A stretch of DNA of 42,515 nt from assembly GCA_020441545.1 (NCBI GenBank), contig JAGRLZ010000072.1, forward strand, positions 1-42,515. Reading direction: 5' to 3'. The position numbers were made by a program, and so were the translations under genes. This stretch comes from Xanthobacteraceae bacterium (GTDB lineage: Bacteria; Pseudomonadota; Alphaproteobacteria; Rhizobiales; Xanthobacteraceae). The notes beneath the pieces were generated by a model. The model was not told where the DNA came from, searched no databases, and worked only from the letters and a program-made list of their open reading frames with translations. Shown here one piece after another: positions 1 to 8,328 of the stretch. Position 1 is the stretch's first letter; the number at the start of each line of letters is the position of its first letter.

Positions 1-173
1 GCCGCAAGCGACGCCATTGGTACATCGGCCCGACGCCGCATTATTACAACTGGTGGCAGGGCGAGTGGCGCTATCCCGGCCGCCCCGGCTTCTACCGCGG
101 CCGCTTCAACGGCGGCAGCTTCGGGCCGTGCTGGACGCAGACCCCGATCGGGGCGGTGTGGACGTGCGGGTGA
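1..173 (+). CDS. 3' end of a small aromatic-rich protein, function unknown
   Basis: The frame beginning at base 3 is open from the window edge to a TGA at 171-173 and encodes the last 56 residues of a protein whose start lies outside the window. The fragment is rich in Trp, Tyr, Arg and Gly (for example HWYIGPTPHYYNWW and EWRYPGRPGFYRGRF) and ends with two Cys residues in a CWTQTPIGAVWTC context. This composition is common in small secreted proteins of rhizobia, but I recognise no named domain. It faces the DUF2442 gene tail to tail with about 30 bp between the stops. The frame is chosen on composition; other frames in this stretch are also open, so the call is moderate. Confidence 0.5.
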   Translation, partial: RKRRHWYIGPTPHYYNWWQGEWRYPGRPGFYRGRFNGGSFGPCWTQTPIGAVWTCG

Positions 174-203
174 GGGACGCTCCGCCGCGTGCGCTCCGGA
201 TCG

Positions 204-452
204 TCACGCCGCGTGTTCTGGACGATGCGTCACATCCCCGCGCCCGGCGAGAAGCCCGGCGATGGAAATGTCCTCGTCGATCTCGTCCCAGTGCAGGCCG
301 ACGTGGCTGATCTCGACCTTGTCGCGCTGGGCCGGGGTCGCCTTCAGCAATCTCGGAAACCACGCGAGCGGGACGCCGAGGATGCGGCCATCGGTCAGTT
401 CGACCCACATGGTGTGTTCGTCGAAGCGGACGCTAGATGCCGAAATGGTCAT
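204..452 (-). CDS. DUF2442 domain protein
   Basis: This is an 82-residue protein with the compact DUF2442 pattern: a strand with VRFDEHTMWVELTDGR, then VPLAWFPRLLKATPAQRDK, then a WDEIDEDISIAGLLAGR segment. I recognise the family from that pattern. Its function is not established, and members often sit in small two-gene modules that resemble toxin-antitoxin loci. A longer frame opens at 533, but it would overlap the ImmA gene, and the ATG at 452 gives the normal domain length. I see no good Shine-Dalgarno sequence before 452. The stop of the ImmA gene lies only 10 nt upstream, so translation may be coupled. Base composition is closer to the surrounding genome than that of the ImmA gene. Confidence 0.75.
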   Translation of the reverse strand: MTISASSVRFDEHTMWVELTDGRILGVPLAWFPRLLKATPAQRDKVEISHVGLHWDEIDEDISIAGLLAGRGDVTHRPEHAA

Positions 453-462
453 ATGTGACAAA

Positions 463-975
463 CTAGCGGAATTGAGACCACCGAATTCGCGCGGCCTCGC
501 GACTGACGTTATAGACTTTGATAATTTGCTCAACGGTCATAGTTCGAAGCAACTGCGTGTCAGGCATCAAAAAACTTGCGGCGTACGAATTTGCTTGATG
601 TTCCATTCGTTTGAGATTGGCGGAAAACGATGCGGCAACAAGGCTTGATGGGCCGCGGTTGAGAATACCCTTATGGCCCAATAATGCATGCCCAACTTCG
701 TGGACCACAGCAAATAGACTCCGCGGGTTCTCCCGGTTTATGCCAGCGAAAGTCGCTTCTGTGATGGTTATCAGCTTTTTGCGGTCGTCCCACTGTGCAT
801 CAGCATCCTTGAGTGAACCATTTTGCACTCGCAGGTAATTAAACTCAGGGTAGCGTTTCTTCAGCTTAGTAATAAGAGTCATTCCGTCAATCATCTGATC
901 ATCGCGAAAGCCCAATGCACGACGGTGGGCTAGCGCGATCTTGTCAATGGCTTCTGACGGAATGAACTTAACCAT
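463..975 (-). CDS. ImmA/IrrE family metallo-endopeptidase
   Basis: This 170-residue protein has the ImmA/IrrE zinc-peptidase signature: HEVGHALLGH (HExxH) near residue 91, followed about 40 residues later by EHQANSYAASFLMP, which supplies the third zinc ligand and the family's typical C-terminal helix. Family members cleave or regulate partner repressors, for example ImmA on ImmR and IrrE on DdrO. No HTH regulator gene is adjacent here. The start codon has an excellent AGGAG 8 nt upstream, and that AGGAG overlaps the nrdJ stop codon, so the gene is tightly attached to the 3' end of nrdJ. By hand count, bases 481-960 are about 50% G+C against high 60s in sampled nrdJ sequence, which suggests acquisition from elsewhere. 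Substrate unknown. Confidence 0.85.
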   Translation of the reverse strand: MVKFIPSEAIDKIALAHRRALGFRDDQMIDGMTLITKLKKRYPEFNYLRVQNGSLKDADAQWDDRKKLITITEATFAGINRENPRSLFAVVHEVGHALLGHKGILNRGPSSLVAASFSANLKRMEHQANSYAASFLMPDTQLLRTMTVEQIIKVYNVSREAARIRWSQFR

Positions 976-986
976 TTATCTTTCTC

Positions 987-3900
987 CTAGCTACACCCCG
1001 TCGTTGACCCGCACGTGTCGCACTTCATGCAGGTGCCGTTGCGGACCAGGGTGAAGTTGCCGCATTCGGAGCACATCTCGCCTTCGTAGCCTTTTGCTTT
1101 CGCTTCGGCGCGGCGCTCGGCCTTGGTCGGCGCCGCCGAGGTCGCGGCGGCCGAGCCGGCCTTGCTCCAGGCTTGCGCTTCGAGCTTCTCGGTCGGCGAC
1201 AGTTCGGGGTCGGGTTCGGCCTTGAGCGCGGTCGCGCCCTCCACCGTGTCGCCGCCGCGCGCGGTCGTGCCGTGGGAGGCGAGGGCGGTGACGTTGGCGC
1301 CGCCGTGCGCCTCGGTCTCCTGCGGGGCCGTGCTGCGCATCATCACCAGGTTGTCGGTGCGCGAGCGGGTCAGCCCCTTCGACAGATACTTCATCGCCGC
1401 CGGCTGGGCGCCTTCCGGCGACTTGCCCTCGGCGACGCCCTTGCCGATGGCATCGAAGCCGGACTCGCTCGGATCGACATGGGCGAGGTCGTAGCGGCTC
1501 ATGTAGCTGACCGCGAGTTCGCGGAACACGTAGTCGAGGATCGAGGTCGCGTACTTGATCGAGTCGTTGCCCTGCACGGGCCCCGCGGGCTCGAAGCGGG
1601 TGAAGGTGAAGGCGTCGACATACTCCTCCAGCGGCACGCCGTATTGCAGGCCGAGCGACACCGCGATCGCGAAGTTGTTGATGAAGGAGCGCAGCGCCGC
1701 GCCTTCCTTGTGCATGTCGATGAAGATCTCGCCGAGCCGGCCGTCGTCGTATTCGCCGGTGCGCAGGTAGACTTTATGTCCGCCGACGACAGCCTTCTGG
1801 GTGTAGCCCTTGCGGCGATCCGGCATCTTCTCGCGCTCGCGCATCACCACGATGCGCTCGACCAGCCGCTCCACCACCTTCTCGGACACCTGCGCGGCGC
1901 GCGCCGCCATCGGCTTGTCGAGCAGGGCCTCCAGCGCCTCGTCGTCGTCCTCGTCGTCGGCGATGAGCTGGGCATTGAGCGGCTGCGACAGCTTCGAGCC
2001 GTCGCGATAGAGCGCGTTGGCTTTCAGCGCGAGCTTCCACGACAGCAGGTAGGCGGACTTGCAGTCCTCCACCGTGGCGTCGTTCGGCATGTTGATGGTC
2101 TTGGAGATCGCGCCCGAGATGAAGGGCTGCGACGCCGCCATCATGCGGATGTGGCTTTCGACCGACAGATAACGCTTGCCGATCTTGCCGCACGGATTGG
2201 CGCAGTCGAACACCGCGTAGTGCTCTGCCTTCAGGTGCGGTGCGCCTTCCACCGTCATCGCACCGCAGATGTGGACGTTGGCGGCCTCACACTCGCGCTT
2301 GCTGAAACCGATCGCGGCGAGCAGGTCGAAGCCGGGGGCGGCGATCGCCTCCGCCTCGACGCCGAGCGCGTCGCGGATGAAGTCCTCGCCCAGCGTCCAC
2401 TTGTTGAAGGCGAACTTGATGTCGAATGCGGTCGGCAGCGCCTTCTCGATCCTGGCGATGGCCTCGTCGGTGAAGCCCTTGGCCTTCAGCGTGCCGACAT
2501 TGATCGCCGGCGCGTTGGACAGCGAGCCGTGGCCCACCGCGTAAGCCTCGATCTCGGCGATCTCGCTTTCGCGATAGCCGAGCGCGCGCAGCGCTTCCGG
2601 CACCGCGCGGTTGATGATCTTCCAGTAGCCGCCGCCGGCAAGCTTCTTGAACTTCACCAGCGCGAAATCGGGCTCGATGCCGGTGGTGTCGCAATCCATC
2701 ACCAGGCCGATGGTGCCGGTCGGCGCCACCACAGTGGTTTGCGCATTGCGATAGCCGTGCTGCTCGCCGAGGTCGAGCGCGCTGTCCCATGCCAGCCGGG
2801 CGCGGGCGACAAGGTCGGCCTGCGGGCAGCTTGCGTGATCGAGCGGCACCGGATTGACCGACAGCGCCTCATAGCCGGCCGCATTGCCGTGGGCGGCGCG
2901 GCGGTGATTGCGGATCACCCGCAGCATGTGCTGGGTGTTCTTCTTGTAGCCGGGGAAGGGGCCGAGCTCGCGCGCCATCTCGGCCGAGGTCGCGTAGGCC
3001 ACGCCGGTCATGATCGCGGTCAGCGCGCCGCACAGCGCCCGGCCTTCCTTGGAATCATAGGGCAGCCCCATGGTCATCAGGAGGCCGCCGATGTTGGCGA
3101 AGCCGAGTCCGAGGGTGCGGAATTCGTAGGACAGGTCGGCGATCTGCTTCGACGGGAACTGCGCCATCATCACCGATATCTCGAGCACCACGGTCCACAG
3201 CCGGCACAGGTGCTCGTAGGCTTCGACGTCGAAGCGGCGGGCGGCGGTGTCGTAGAACGTCAGCAGGTTGGCGGAGGCCAGGTTGCATGCCGTGTCGTCG
3301 AGGAACATGTATTCCGAGCACGGATTCGAGGCGCGGATGTCGCCGGACGCCTTGCAGGTGTGCCAGTCGTTCATCGTGGTGTTGAAGTGCAGGCCCGGAT
3401 CGGCGGAAGCCCATGCCGCGTGGCCGATCTTCTCCCACAACTCGCGCGCCTTCAGCGTCTTCGTCACCTTGCCGGTGGTGCGGCCGATCAGGTTCCAGTC
3501 GCCGTCGGTTTCCACCGCGCGCAGGAAGTCGTCCTTCAGCGACACCGAGTTGTTGGAGTTCTGGCCCGAAACGGTGAGATAGGCTTCCGAATCCCAGTCG
3601 GTGTCGTAGACCGGGAAGTCGATGTCCTTGTAGCCTTGCTTCGCGAACTGGATCACGCGCTTGATGTAGTTATCGGGCACCAGCGCCCGGCGGGCGAGCT
3701 TGATCTCGCGGCGCAGCGCCGGGTTCTTCTCGGGCAGGAAGCAGTCGTCGCCCGAGCCCTCGCAGTTGACGCAGGCGCGCATCACCGCCTTGAGGTGCTT
3801 CTGGTTGATCCTGGAGCCGGTGACGAGGGCGGCGACCTTCTGCTCCTCGCGTACCTTCCAGTCGACGTATTGCTCGATGTCGGGATGATCGACGTCGACC

Positions 3901-4745
3901 ACCACCATCTTGGCGGCGCGGCGCGTGGTGCCGCCGCTCTTGATGGCACCGGCGGCGCGGTCGCCGATCTTGAGGAAGCTCATCAGCCCGGAGGAGCGGC
4001 CGCCGCCGGAGAGGCGCTCGCCTTCGCCGCGCAGGCGCGAGAAGTTGGAGCCGGTGCCGGAGCCGTATTTGAACAGGCGCGCCTCGCGCACCCACAGGTC
4101 CATGATGCCGCCCTCGTTGACGAGGTCGTCCTCGATGCCCTGGATGAAGCAGGCGTGCGGCTGCGGGTGCTCATAGGCCGACTTCGACTTGGTCATCTTG
4201 CCGGTCTTGAAGTCGACGTAGTAGTGGCCCTGGCCGGGGCCGTCGATGCCATAGGCCCAGTGCAGGCCGGTGTTGAACCACTGCGGCGAGTTCGGCGCCA
4301 CCATCTGCCGCGCCAGCATGTAGCGAAGCTCATCATGGAAGGCGCGGGCGTCGTCCTCGCTGGTGAAGTAGCCGCCCTTCCAGCCCCAATAGGTCCAGCA
4401 GCCGGCCAGACGGTCGAACACCTGCTTGGAGGAATGCTCGCCGCCGAACCGCTCGGCCTCGGGCAGGGCGGCGAGCGCCTCGGGGTCCGGTACCGAGCGC
4501 CACAGCCATGAGGGAACGGTTTCCTCCTCGATCCGCTTCAGGCGCGCGGCGACGCCGGCTTTCCGGAAATACTTCTGCGCCAGCACGTCGGAGGCGACCT
4601 GGGACCAGAATTCGGGCACCTCGACATCGTCGAGATGGAACACCACGGAGCCGTCGGGGTTGCGGATCTCGCTGGTGGTCAATCGGAATTCGATCTCCGC
4701 ATAGGGAGACTGACCATCCTTGGTGTAGCGCCGTTCGATCTGCAT
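987..4745 (-). CDS. nrdJ: Vitamin B12-dependent (class II) ribonucleoside-diphosphate reductase
   Basis: The 1252-residue product reduces ribonucleotides to deoxyribonucleotides using an adenosylcobalamin-generated thiyl radical, a reaction that does not need oxygen. Visible features are the redox Cys in PHACFIQG near residue 199, the catalytic loop NPCSEY at about 474-479 (radical Cys476 and Glu478), the [16 protein letters not shown] stretch near 228, and a C-terminal Cys-rich tail ([16 protein letters not shown]) expected to shuttle electrons to the active site. The length matches the long alphaproteobacterial NrdJ form. The frame extends to 4898, but [20 protein letters not shown] is the conserved N terminus, so I start at 4745. 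Upstream lie NrdR-like boxes and an FNR-type palindrome. The ImmA gene follows after 11 bp. Confidence 0.96.
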   Translation of the reverse strand: MQIERRYTKDGQSPYAEIEFRLTTSEIRNPDGSVVFHLDDVEVPEFWSQVASDVLAQKYFRKAGVAARLKRIEEETVPSWLWRSVPDPEALAALPEAERFGGEHSSKQVFDRLAGCWTYWGWKGGYFTSEDDARAFHDELRYMLARQMVAPNSPQWFNTGLHWAYGIDGPGQGHYYVDFKTGKMTKSKSAYEHPQPHACFIQGIEDDLVNEGGIMDLWVREARLFKYGSGTGSNFSRLRGEGERLSGGGRSSGLMSFLKIGDRAAGAIKSGGTTRRAAKMVVVDVDHPDIEQYVDWKVREEQKVAALVTGSRINQKHLKAVMRACVNCEGSGDDCFLPEKNPALRREIKLARRALVPDNYIKRVIQFAKQGYKDIDFPVYDTDWDSEAYLTVSGQNSNNSVSLKDDFLRAVETDGDWNLIGRTTGKVTKTLKARELWEKIGHAAWASADPGLHFNTTMNDWHTCKASGDIRASNPCSEYMFLDDTACNLASANLLTFYDTAARRFDVEAYEHLCRLWTVVLEISVMMAQFPSKQIADLSYEFRTLGLGFANIGGLLMTMGLPYDSKEGRALCGALTAIMTGVAYATSAEMARELGPFPGYKKNTQHMLRVIRNHRRAAHGNAAGYEALSVNPVPLDHASCPQADLVARARLAWDSALDLGEQHGYRNAQTTVVAPTGTIGLVMDCDTTGIEPDFALVKFKKLAGGGYWKIINRAVPEALRALGYRESEIAEIEAYAVGHGSLSNAPAINVGTLKAKGFTDEAIARIEKALPTAFDIKFAFNKWTLGEDFIRDALGVEAEAIAAPGFDLLAAIGFSKRECEAANVHICGAMTVEGAPHLKAEHYAVFDCANPCGKIGKRYLSVESHIRMMAASQPFISGAISKTINMPNDATVEDCKSAYLLSWKLALKANALYRDGSKLSQPLNAQLIADDEDDDEALEALLDKPMAARAAQVSEKVVERLVERIVVMREREKMPDRRKGYTQKAVVGGHKVYLRTGEYDDGRLGEIFIDMHKEGAALRSFINNFAIAVSLGLQYGVPLEEYVDAFTFTRFEPAGPVQGNDSIKYATSILDYVFRELAVSYMSRYDLAHVDPSESGFDAIGKGVAEGKSPEGAQPAAMKYLSKGLTRSRTDNLVMMRSTAPQETEAHGGANVTALASHGTTARGGDTVEGATALKAEPDPELSPTEKLEAQAWSKAGSAAATSAAPTKAERRAEAKAKGYEGEMCSECGNFTLVRNGTCMKCDTCGSTTGCS

Positions 4746-5176
4746 TGTGTCTCTTGCCCCGTCTTGCAACCGGCCTCGCATCAGGACGATGCCGGCAATT
4801 TCCGATCGCGGGCCGCATCGGCCCGCAGCTTGGCCGAGATCCGGCCCGTTCGCCCTGGAGCATGAGCGGTGCGGAGCCGTGCTCCGCCGTCCGGTCATAC
4901 TCTAGCGCCATTTCCGTTCCGATAGAATCGGAACGGGGCTTCATGCCCTTGTTTTGACGCGTTTTCTTTACGCGAGCCGGTACCCACTTCGCTCGAAAAC
5001 GCCCTAACGCCCCACACTCTGAATCGCGCCGTTCCGGCCCGCATTTTGATGGTTCCGGCTAGCCGGAATCGGAGACAAACATCCCCGATCCCCGCCATCA
5101 CCCAAGATGCGCGAGGTGCCTGATCTGATCCGTGAAGGAGGTGCCCGCCGTGACGACATACATTTCGCGCCGGACG
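4746..5176 (-). other. Long untranslated leader of nrdJ
   Basis: No credible gene lies between nrdJ and its likely promoter region, so the transcript would carry a leader of roughly 430 to 510 nt. It contains one copy of a dispersed repeat (4903-5009) and a perfect 16-bp palindrome TTCCGGCTAGCCGGAA at 5053-5068. I searched for the B12-box core of cobalamin riboswitches (GCCACTG on the minus strand) and did not find it, so I do not call a riboswitch. Short open frames here are produced by the repeat and look non-coding. Confidence 0.4.
4903..5009 (-). repeat. Dispersed palindromic repeat, copy A
   Basis: On the minus strand this reads GCGTTTTCGAGCGAAG near its start, then an AAGAAAACGCGT core, and ends in a perfect hairpin at 4914-4936 (9-bp stem CCGTTCCGA/TCGGAACGG, 5-nt loop). 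It aligns along its whole length with 20465-20575 and partly with 12550-12650. Similar elements are scattered through Bradyrhizobium and Rhodopseudomonas intergenic regions. This copy lies inside the nrdJ leader in the sense orientation. Confidence 0.75.
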
Positions 5177-5183
5177 GATCGAA

Positions 5184-5212
5184 AGCTAGGCCATCTCCCT
5201 CGCGCTCGTCAA
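5184..5212 (-). promoter_or_regulatory. Candidate housekeeping promoter for nrdJ
   Basis: On the minus strand TTGACG (5212-5207) is followed after 17 nt by CTAGCT (5189-5184), a plausible alphaproteobacterial -35/-10 pair that would start transcription near 5177. The -35 overlaps the distal NrdR-like box, which suits repression. An alternative -10 (TTTATC, 5267-5262) lies 18 nt from the FNR-type box and could be a second promoter. Confidence 0.4.
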
Positions 5213-5252
5213 GGATTAGTGCGAGCTTGTAAACGAAACACTAAATATGGTG
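5207..5252. promoter_or_regulatory. Pair of NrdR-like boxes, 31-bp spacing
   Basis: The proximal box ACACTAAATATGGTG (5238-5252) matches 13 of 15 positions of the NrdR consensus as I know it (ACACWATATATWGTG). A degenerate partner ending in TTAGTG lies at 5207-5221, and the box starts are exactly 31 bp apart, the helical spacing typical of paired NrdR sites. NrdR is the ATP/dATP-sensing repressor of ribonucleotide reductase genes. The location upstream of nrdJ and over the candidate promoter fits that role. The distal box is weak. Confidence 0.6.
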
Positions 5253-5285
5253 GAAAGCTGGGATAAACCAAGGTGCCCAACGTCC

Positions 5286-5299
5286 TTGATCGCGATCAA
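5286..5299. promoter_or_regulatory. FNR/FixK-type box upstream of nrdJ
   Basis: TTGATCGCGATCAA is a perfect TTGAT-N4-ATCAA palindrome, the consensus for FNR and FixK regulators. Toward nrdJ it is followed after 18 nt by TTTATC, a possible -10, although 22 nt would be the usual spacing for an activated promoter. Toward the EamA gene I see no good -10 at the expected distance. Oxygen control would suit an oxygen-independent reductase. This is inference from the motif alone. Confidence 0.6.
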
Positions 5300-5525
5300 G
5301 TATCAGTGAGTCCTCACGGAATCCAAAGCCGGAATCTTCCTTCGCGGATGACGGCGTCGGACCTTCTCCCGCTGTTCACAGCCCAACTATTTTTTTGCGT
5401 CGGGGCATTGCCTTCGCGCGACTCGCGTCGCCTGCCGCGATCGGCTGTCCGCCATGCGGCTTTGGCCGTGGTCGGGGCGGGCAAGAGGGGGCATTGTTGC
5501 GGCCGTTTCCTGGATGCCGACCCTC

Positions 5526-6425
5526 ATGACAGCCCTCGATCGACCAACCGCGATTCCGCGAATCGCGCCGGCCGGACTTCTGTTCCTCGCGCTCACATCG
5601 ATCGGCTGGGGATTCAACTGGCCCGTCACCAAGTATCTGCTCAGCGAGCTGCCGCCGCTGACCATGCGGGGTGTGACCGGACTGACCGGCGCGGCCCTGC
5701 TGGCGCTGGTGGTGCTGGTCCGCGGCCAGAGCCTTGCCGTGCCGCGCGCGTTGTGGTCGCGGCTGTGCCTGTATGCCATCCTCAACGTCACCTGCTGGAT
5801 GACGCTGATGGGTATCGCGCTGCTGTGGCTGCCGGCCGGCGAGGCGGCGATGGTAGCCTATACGATGCCGGTCTGGGCCTCGGTGCTGGCGTGGCCGGTT
5901 CTCGGCGAGCGCCCGAACGTCCTGCGAATCGCCGCGCTCGTGCTGGCCCTTGGCGGGCTGACGGTGATTCTCGGCGGCGAGGGCCTGTCGGTGACGCCGG
6001 AGAAACTGATCGGTTTCGTTCTGGTGCTGTCCGGCTCGGTGGCCTTCGCGCTCGGGGCGGTGCTGTCCAAGCGGTTTCCGCTGCCGTTGCCGCCGATGAC
6101 ATCGGCGACCTGGCAGATCGGCGTCGGATGCCTGCCGGTGGGGCTTGCGGGACTGGCGATCGAGCACGCGGATTTCGGCGCGGTGACCACGCTGGGCTGG
6201 TGGCTGCTCGGCTACGGCACCGTGGTGCAGTTCTGCATTGCCTATGTCTGCTGGTTTGCCGCGCTGGCCCGGCTGCCGGCGTCCGTTGCCGCCATCGGCA
6301 CCACGGCGGTGCCGGTGTTCGGCGTCATCGCATCCGCGGTCGCCCTGCACGAACCATTGGGGCCGACCCGGATCGCGGCCCTCGTTCTCACCCTGACCGG
6401 CGTGGTGTTGGCAACCCGATCCTGA
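5526..6425 (+). CDS. EamA/DMT family transporter (first of a tandem pair)
   Basis: This 299-residue integral membrane protein has about ten hydrophobic segments in two EamA repeats of the drug/metabolite transporter superfamily. Family-typical stretches are TSIGWGFNWPVTKYLL near the N terminus, MPVWASVLAWPVLGER at the end of the first repeat, and AVPVFGVIASAVALHEPLG in the second. The substrate cannot be deduced. Earlier in-frame starts exist at 5454 and 5514. I chose 5526 because the resulting N terminus aligns without gaps with the downstream paralogue (both have 13 residues before APAG) and both proteins then have 299 residues. No strong ribosome-binding site precedes any of the candidates. 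It probably arose with its neighbour by tandem duplication. Confidence 0.88.
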   Translation: MTALDRPTAIPRIAPAGLLFLALTSIGWGFNWPVTKYLLSELPPLTMRGVTGLTGAALLALVVLVRGQSLAVPRALWSRLCLYAILNVTCWMTLMGIALLWLPAGEAAMVAYTMPVWASVLAWPVLGERPNVLRIAALVLALGGLTVILGGEGLSVTPEKLIGFVLVLSGSVAFALGAVLSKRFPLPLPPMTSATWQIGVGCLPVGLAGLAIEHADFGAVTTLGWWLLGYGTVVQFCIAYVCWFAALARLPASVAAIGTTAVPVFGVIASAVALHEPLGPTRIAALVLTLTGVVLATRS

Positions 6426-6594
6426 GACGCGATAATCCGCCGGCGGAATCGAATCTGGCGCAAGCTGGTGCCATGAATTTCAAAAGAAACGGATACTTGC
6501 AGGCGACTCTTCGGACTTCACATTCATGACTGTCACGCTTGGGTGGCTGTGAAGGATGGCTTCGGATCGCCGAAACTTTTTGGAAACGCCCTTC

Positions 6595-7494
6595 ATGACG
6601 GATTTTCAAGGCGGCGGCGCGAAGGTCCGCATGGCGCCGGCCGGATTGGCCCTGCTGGTCGCGACCTCGGTCGGCTGGGGCATCAACTTCCCGATCATGA
6701 AGAACCTGCTGACCGAGTGGCCGCCGCTCTCGGCGCGTGGATTGACCGGCGCCGTTGGCGCGCTGGCGCTGGCGGCCATCGCCATCCAGCGCCGTCAGAA
6801 GCTGTCCGTGCCGCGCCGCTTGTGGCTGCGGCTGCTCCTGGTGTCGATCCTGACGATCACCTCATGGGTTGCCTTCATGGGGCTGGCGCTGCTGTGGCTG
6901 AGCGCCAGCGAGGCCGCGATCCTGTCGATGTCGGTGCCGGTCTGGGCGGCGATCTTTGCGTGGCCGGTGCTGGGCGAGCGATTCTCCGTGCTGCGCGGGA
7001 TCGGGCTTGCGGTCGCGATGGGCGGGATCGCGGTGCTGATCGGGGGCGACGGGCTCAACGCCAGCTTCGACAAATGGCCGGGAATCCTGTGCGTCACATT
7101 GGGCGCCATGTCGGTCGCGCTCGGCACCGTGTTGACCAAGCATTTTCCGCTGGCGATGCCGCCGATCTCGCTTGCCGCGTGGCAGTTGTGGATCGGCTGC
7201 CTGCCGGTGGTGGCCGTGGGGCTCCTGATCGAGCACCCCGACGTCCACGCGCTGTCGTCGGTCGGCTGGCTGTCGCTCACCTATATGACCTTCATTCAGT
7301 TCTGCCTGAGCTATGTCTGCTGGTTCGCGGCGCTGGAGCGCCTGCCGGCCGGAACGGCCTCGATCGGAACCCTGCTGGTGCCGGTTGTCGGCGTGCTGGC
7401 CTCGGCGGCAATGCTGCACGAGCCGTTGGGCGCACGCGAGATCGGCGCGCTGGTGGTGACGCTTGCCGGGGTCGCAGTGGCGTTGAAGGCATGA
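6595..7494 (+). CDS. EamA/DMT family transporter (second of a tandem pair)
   Basis: This 299-residue transporter is a close paralogue of the preceding one: APAG, GWG(I/F)N(F/W)P, LTEWPPLSARGLTG, VPVWAAIFAWPVLGER and LHEPLG occur in the same order and spacing. It belongs to the drug/metabolite transporter superfamily, with two EamA domains and about ten membrane spans. The frame can start at 6556, but the ATG at 6595 gives exact alignment with the paralogue. The last 14 bases, including the stop codon, are perfectly duplicated immediately downstream. The 169-bp gap between the two genes holds no obvious terminator, so they may be co-transcribed. Substrate unknown. Confidence 0.88.
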   Translation: MTDFQGGGAKVRMAPAGLALLVATSVGWGINFPIMKNLLTEWPPLSARGLTGAVGALALAAIAIQRRQKLSVPRRLWLRLLLVSILTITSWVAFMGLALLWLSASEAAILSMSVPVWAAIFAWPVLGERFSVLRGIGLAVAMGGIAVLIGGDGLNASFDKWPGILCVTLGAMSVALGTVLTKHFPLAMPPISLAAWQLWIGCLPVVAVGLLIEHPDVHALSSVGWLSLTYMTFIQFCLSYVCWFAALERLPAGTASIGTLLVPVVGVLASAAMLHEPLGAREIGALVVTLAGVAVALKA

Positions 7495-7508
7495 CGTTGA
7501 AGGCATGA
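7481..7508 (+). repeat. 14-bp perfect tandem duplication over a stop codon
   Basis: CGTTGAAGGCATGA occurs twice in direct succession (7481-7494 and 7495-7508). The first copy ends with the stop codon of the second EamA gene. It is a small slippage-type duplication with no effect on the protein. Confidence 0.8.
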
Positions 7509-7518
7509 GGATGCGGAT

Positions 7519-7546
7519 AAGGGCGGCCCGTTGCGGGGCTGCCCTT
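7519..7546 (+). terminator. Possible terminator hairpin after the EamA genes
   Basis: AAGGGCGGCCC and GGGCTGCCCTT form an 11-bp stem with one G-U pair around a short loop, 25 bp after the EamA stop. No U-tract follows, so it may act weakly or only as a stabilising hairpin. It lies between two convergent genes. Confidence 0.4.
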
Positions 7547-7578
7547 GTCACAAACCTGCGTGCCGATAACGCGCGACG

Positions 7579-8124
7579 TTACGGGCAGGGATGGCGCTTG
7601 CCGTCGTAACCCAGATAGGTGCGGGTTCTGACGTTATAGGATTTGAACCGCCGCATGCAGTAGGCAACCGATCCGGAGTCCGGAACGACGGCAATCGCCG
7701 GGCCTTCGTCGTAATAGTAGTCGTCGTCATAATACGGGCTGCCGTAATAGTAGGGCGACGCGAACGCGCTGCCGATCGCGGCACCGGCGACAAATCCCGG
7801 GAACCAGCCGCCACGCCGGCCACGGTGATGTCCATGCCATCCGCCAGACCGGCCGATACGGCCACCACCACCAGCCATGTGGCGTCCACCGCCTCCGGCA
7901 CGGAAACCGGTGCCGCCACCTCCACGGAAACCACTTCCACGGAAGCCGCCGACGAAGGTCGTGCTGCCTCCACGTCCGCCGCCTCCGATGGCTGCACCGC
8001 CGCCTCCGCGTGGGGCAAGGGCCACGCCGCCTTGCTTGAATTGGGCATAACCCGCCGAAGGCAGCGCCAGCGGCAATGCCAGCGCCAGGGCAACGGTGGC
8101 GGCAAGGGATTTGAACTTCAACAT
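7579..8124 (-). CDS. BA14K family secreted glycine-rich protein
   Basis: The 181-residue protein begins with a clear Sec signal peptide (MLKFKSLAATVALALALPLALPSAGYA). A long glycine-rich segment follows with GGGG and FRGG runs, then a possible membrane-inserting stretch GFVAGAAIGSAFASPYYYG and an acidic Tyr/Asp run. It ends in YCMRRFKSYNVRTRTYLGYDGKRHPC, the BA14K signature first known from an immunoreactive Brucella protein reported to have lectin-like properties. The frame extends to 8253, but the ATG at 8124 starts the signal peptide and is preceded by AGGAG at good spacing. An EcfG-type promoter motif ends 44 bp upstream, which suggests expression in the general stress response. Role probably at the cell envelope; molecular function unknown. 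Confidence 0.85.
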   Translation of the reverse strand: MLKFKSLAATVALALALPLALPSAGYAQFKQGGVALAPRGGGGAAIGGGGRGGSTTFVGGFRGSGFRGGGGTGFRAGGGGRHMAGGGGRIGRSGGWHGHHRGRRGGWFPGFVAGAAIGSAFASPYYYGSPYYDDDYYYDEGPAIAVVPDSGSVAYCMRRFKSYNVRTRTYLGYDGKRHPCP

Positions 8125-8167
8125 CGACAACTCCTGATCCGGATCCAATATCTCGGGTTCCAGGAAC

Positions 8168-8192
8168 AACGTGGCGCCGAGCCTGACGTTCC
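8168..8192 (-). promoter_or_regulatory. EcfG-type general stress promoter for the BA14K gene
   Basis: On the minus strand GGAAC (8192-8188) is followed after exactly 16 nt by CGTT (8171-8168). This matches the GGAAC-N16/17-CGTT consensus of the alphaproteobacterial general-stress sigma factor EcfG. The predicted start would lie a few tens of bases before the ATG at 8124. The only other perfect match I found in the intergenic regions of the window precedes the kinase operon. Confidence 0.6.
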
Positions 8193-8328
8193 ATCGGCAC
8201 CGGGGGCAATCATGTCGCGGAACGGCCGGCGCGTGGGGGAGGGGACGGGCCAATATTTACCCCGCGCCGACTGGACAAGGTCGCCGCAGAGTGTCATCAC
8301 CGCGAAACGAACGGCACGGATTCCAGCG

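Noticed and set aside
1173..4511. An 1112-residue open frame antisense to nrdJ
   Set aside because: It is a high-G+C shadow frame with His/Arg/Ala/Gly-biased sequence and no domain; nrdJ is unambiguous on the other strand.
4895..5101. Small 68-residue frame in the nrdJ leader
   Set aside because: It is generated by the dispersed repeat; a similar frame appears over copy B, so it is not evidence of a gene.
4746..5176. Cobalamin riboswitch upstream of nrdJ
   Set aside because: I looked for the GCCACTG B12-box core on the minus strand and did not find it. A covariance-model search would be decisive.
5273..6529. A 418-residue frame overlapping the first EamA gene
   Set aside because: Its sequence is Arg/Ala/Gly-rich without hydrophobic segments, while the +1-shifted frame encodes a clear membrane protein with a paralogue next door.
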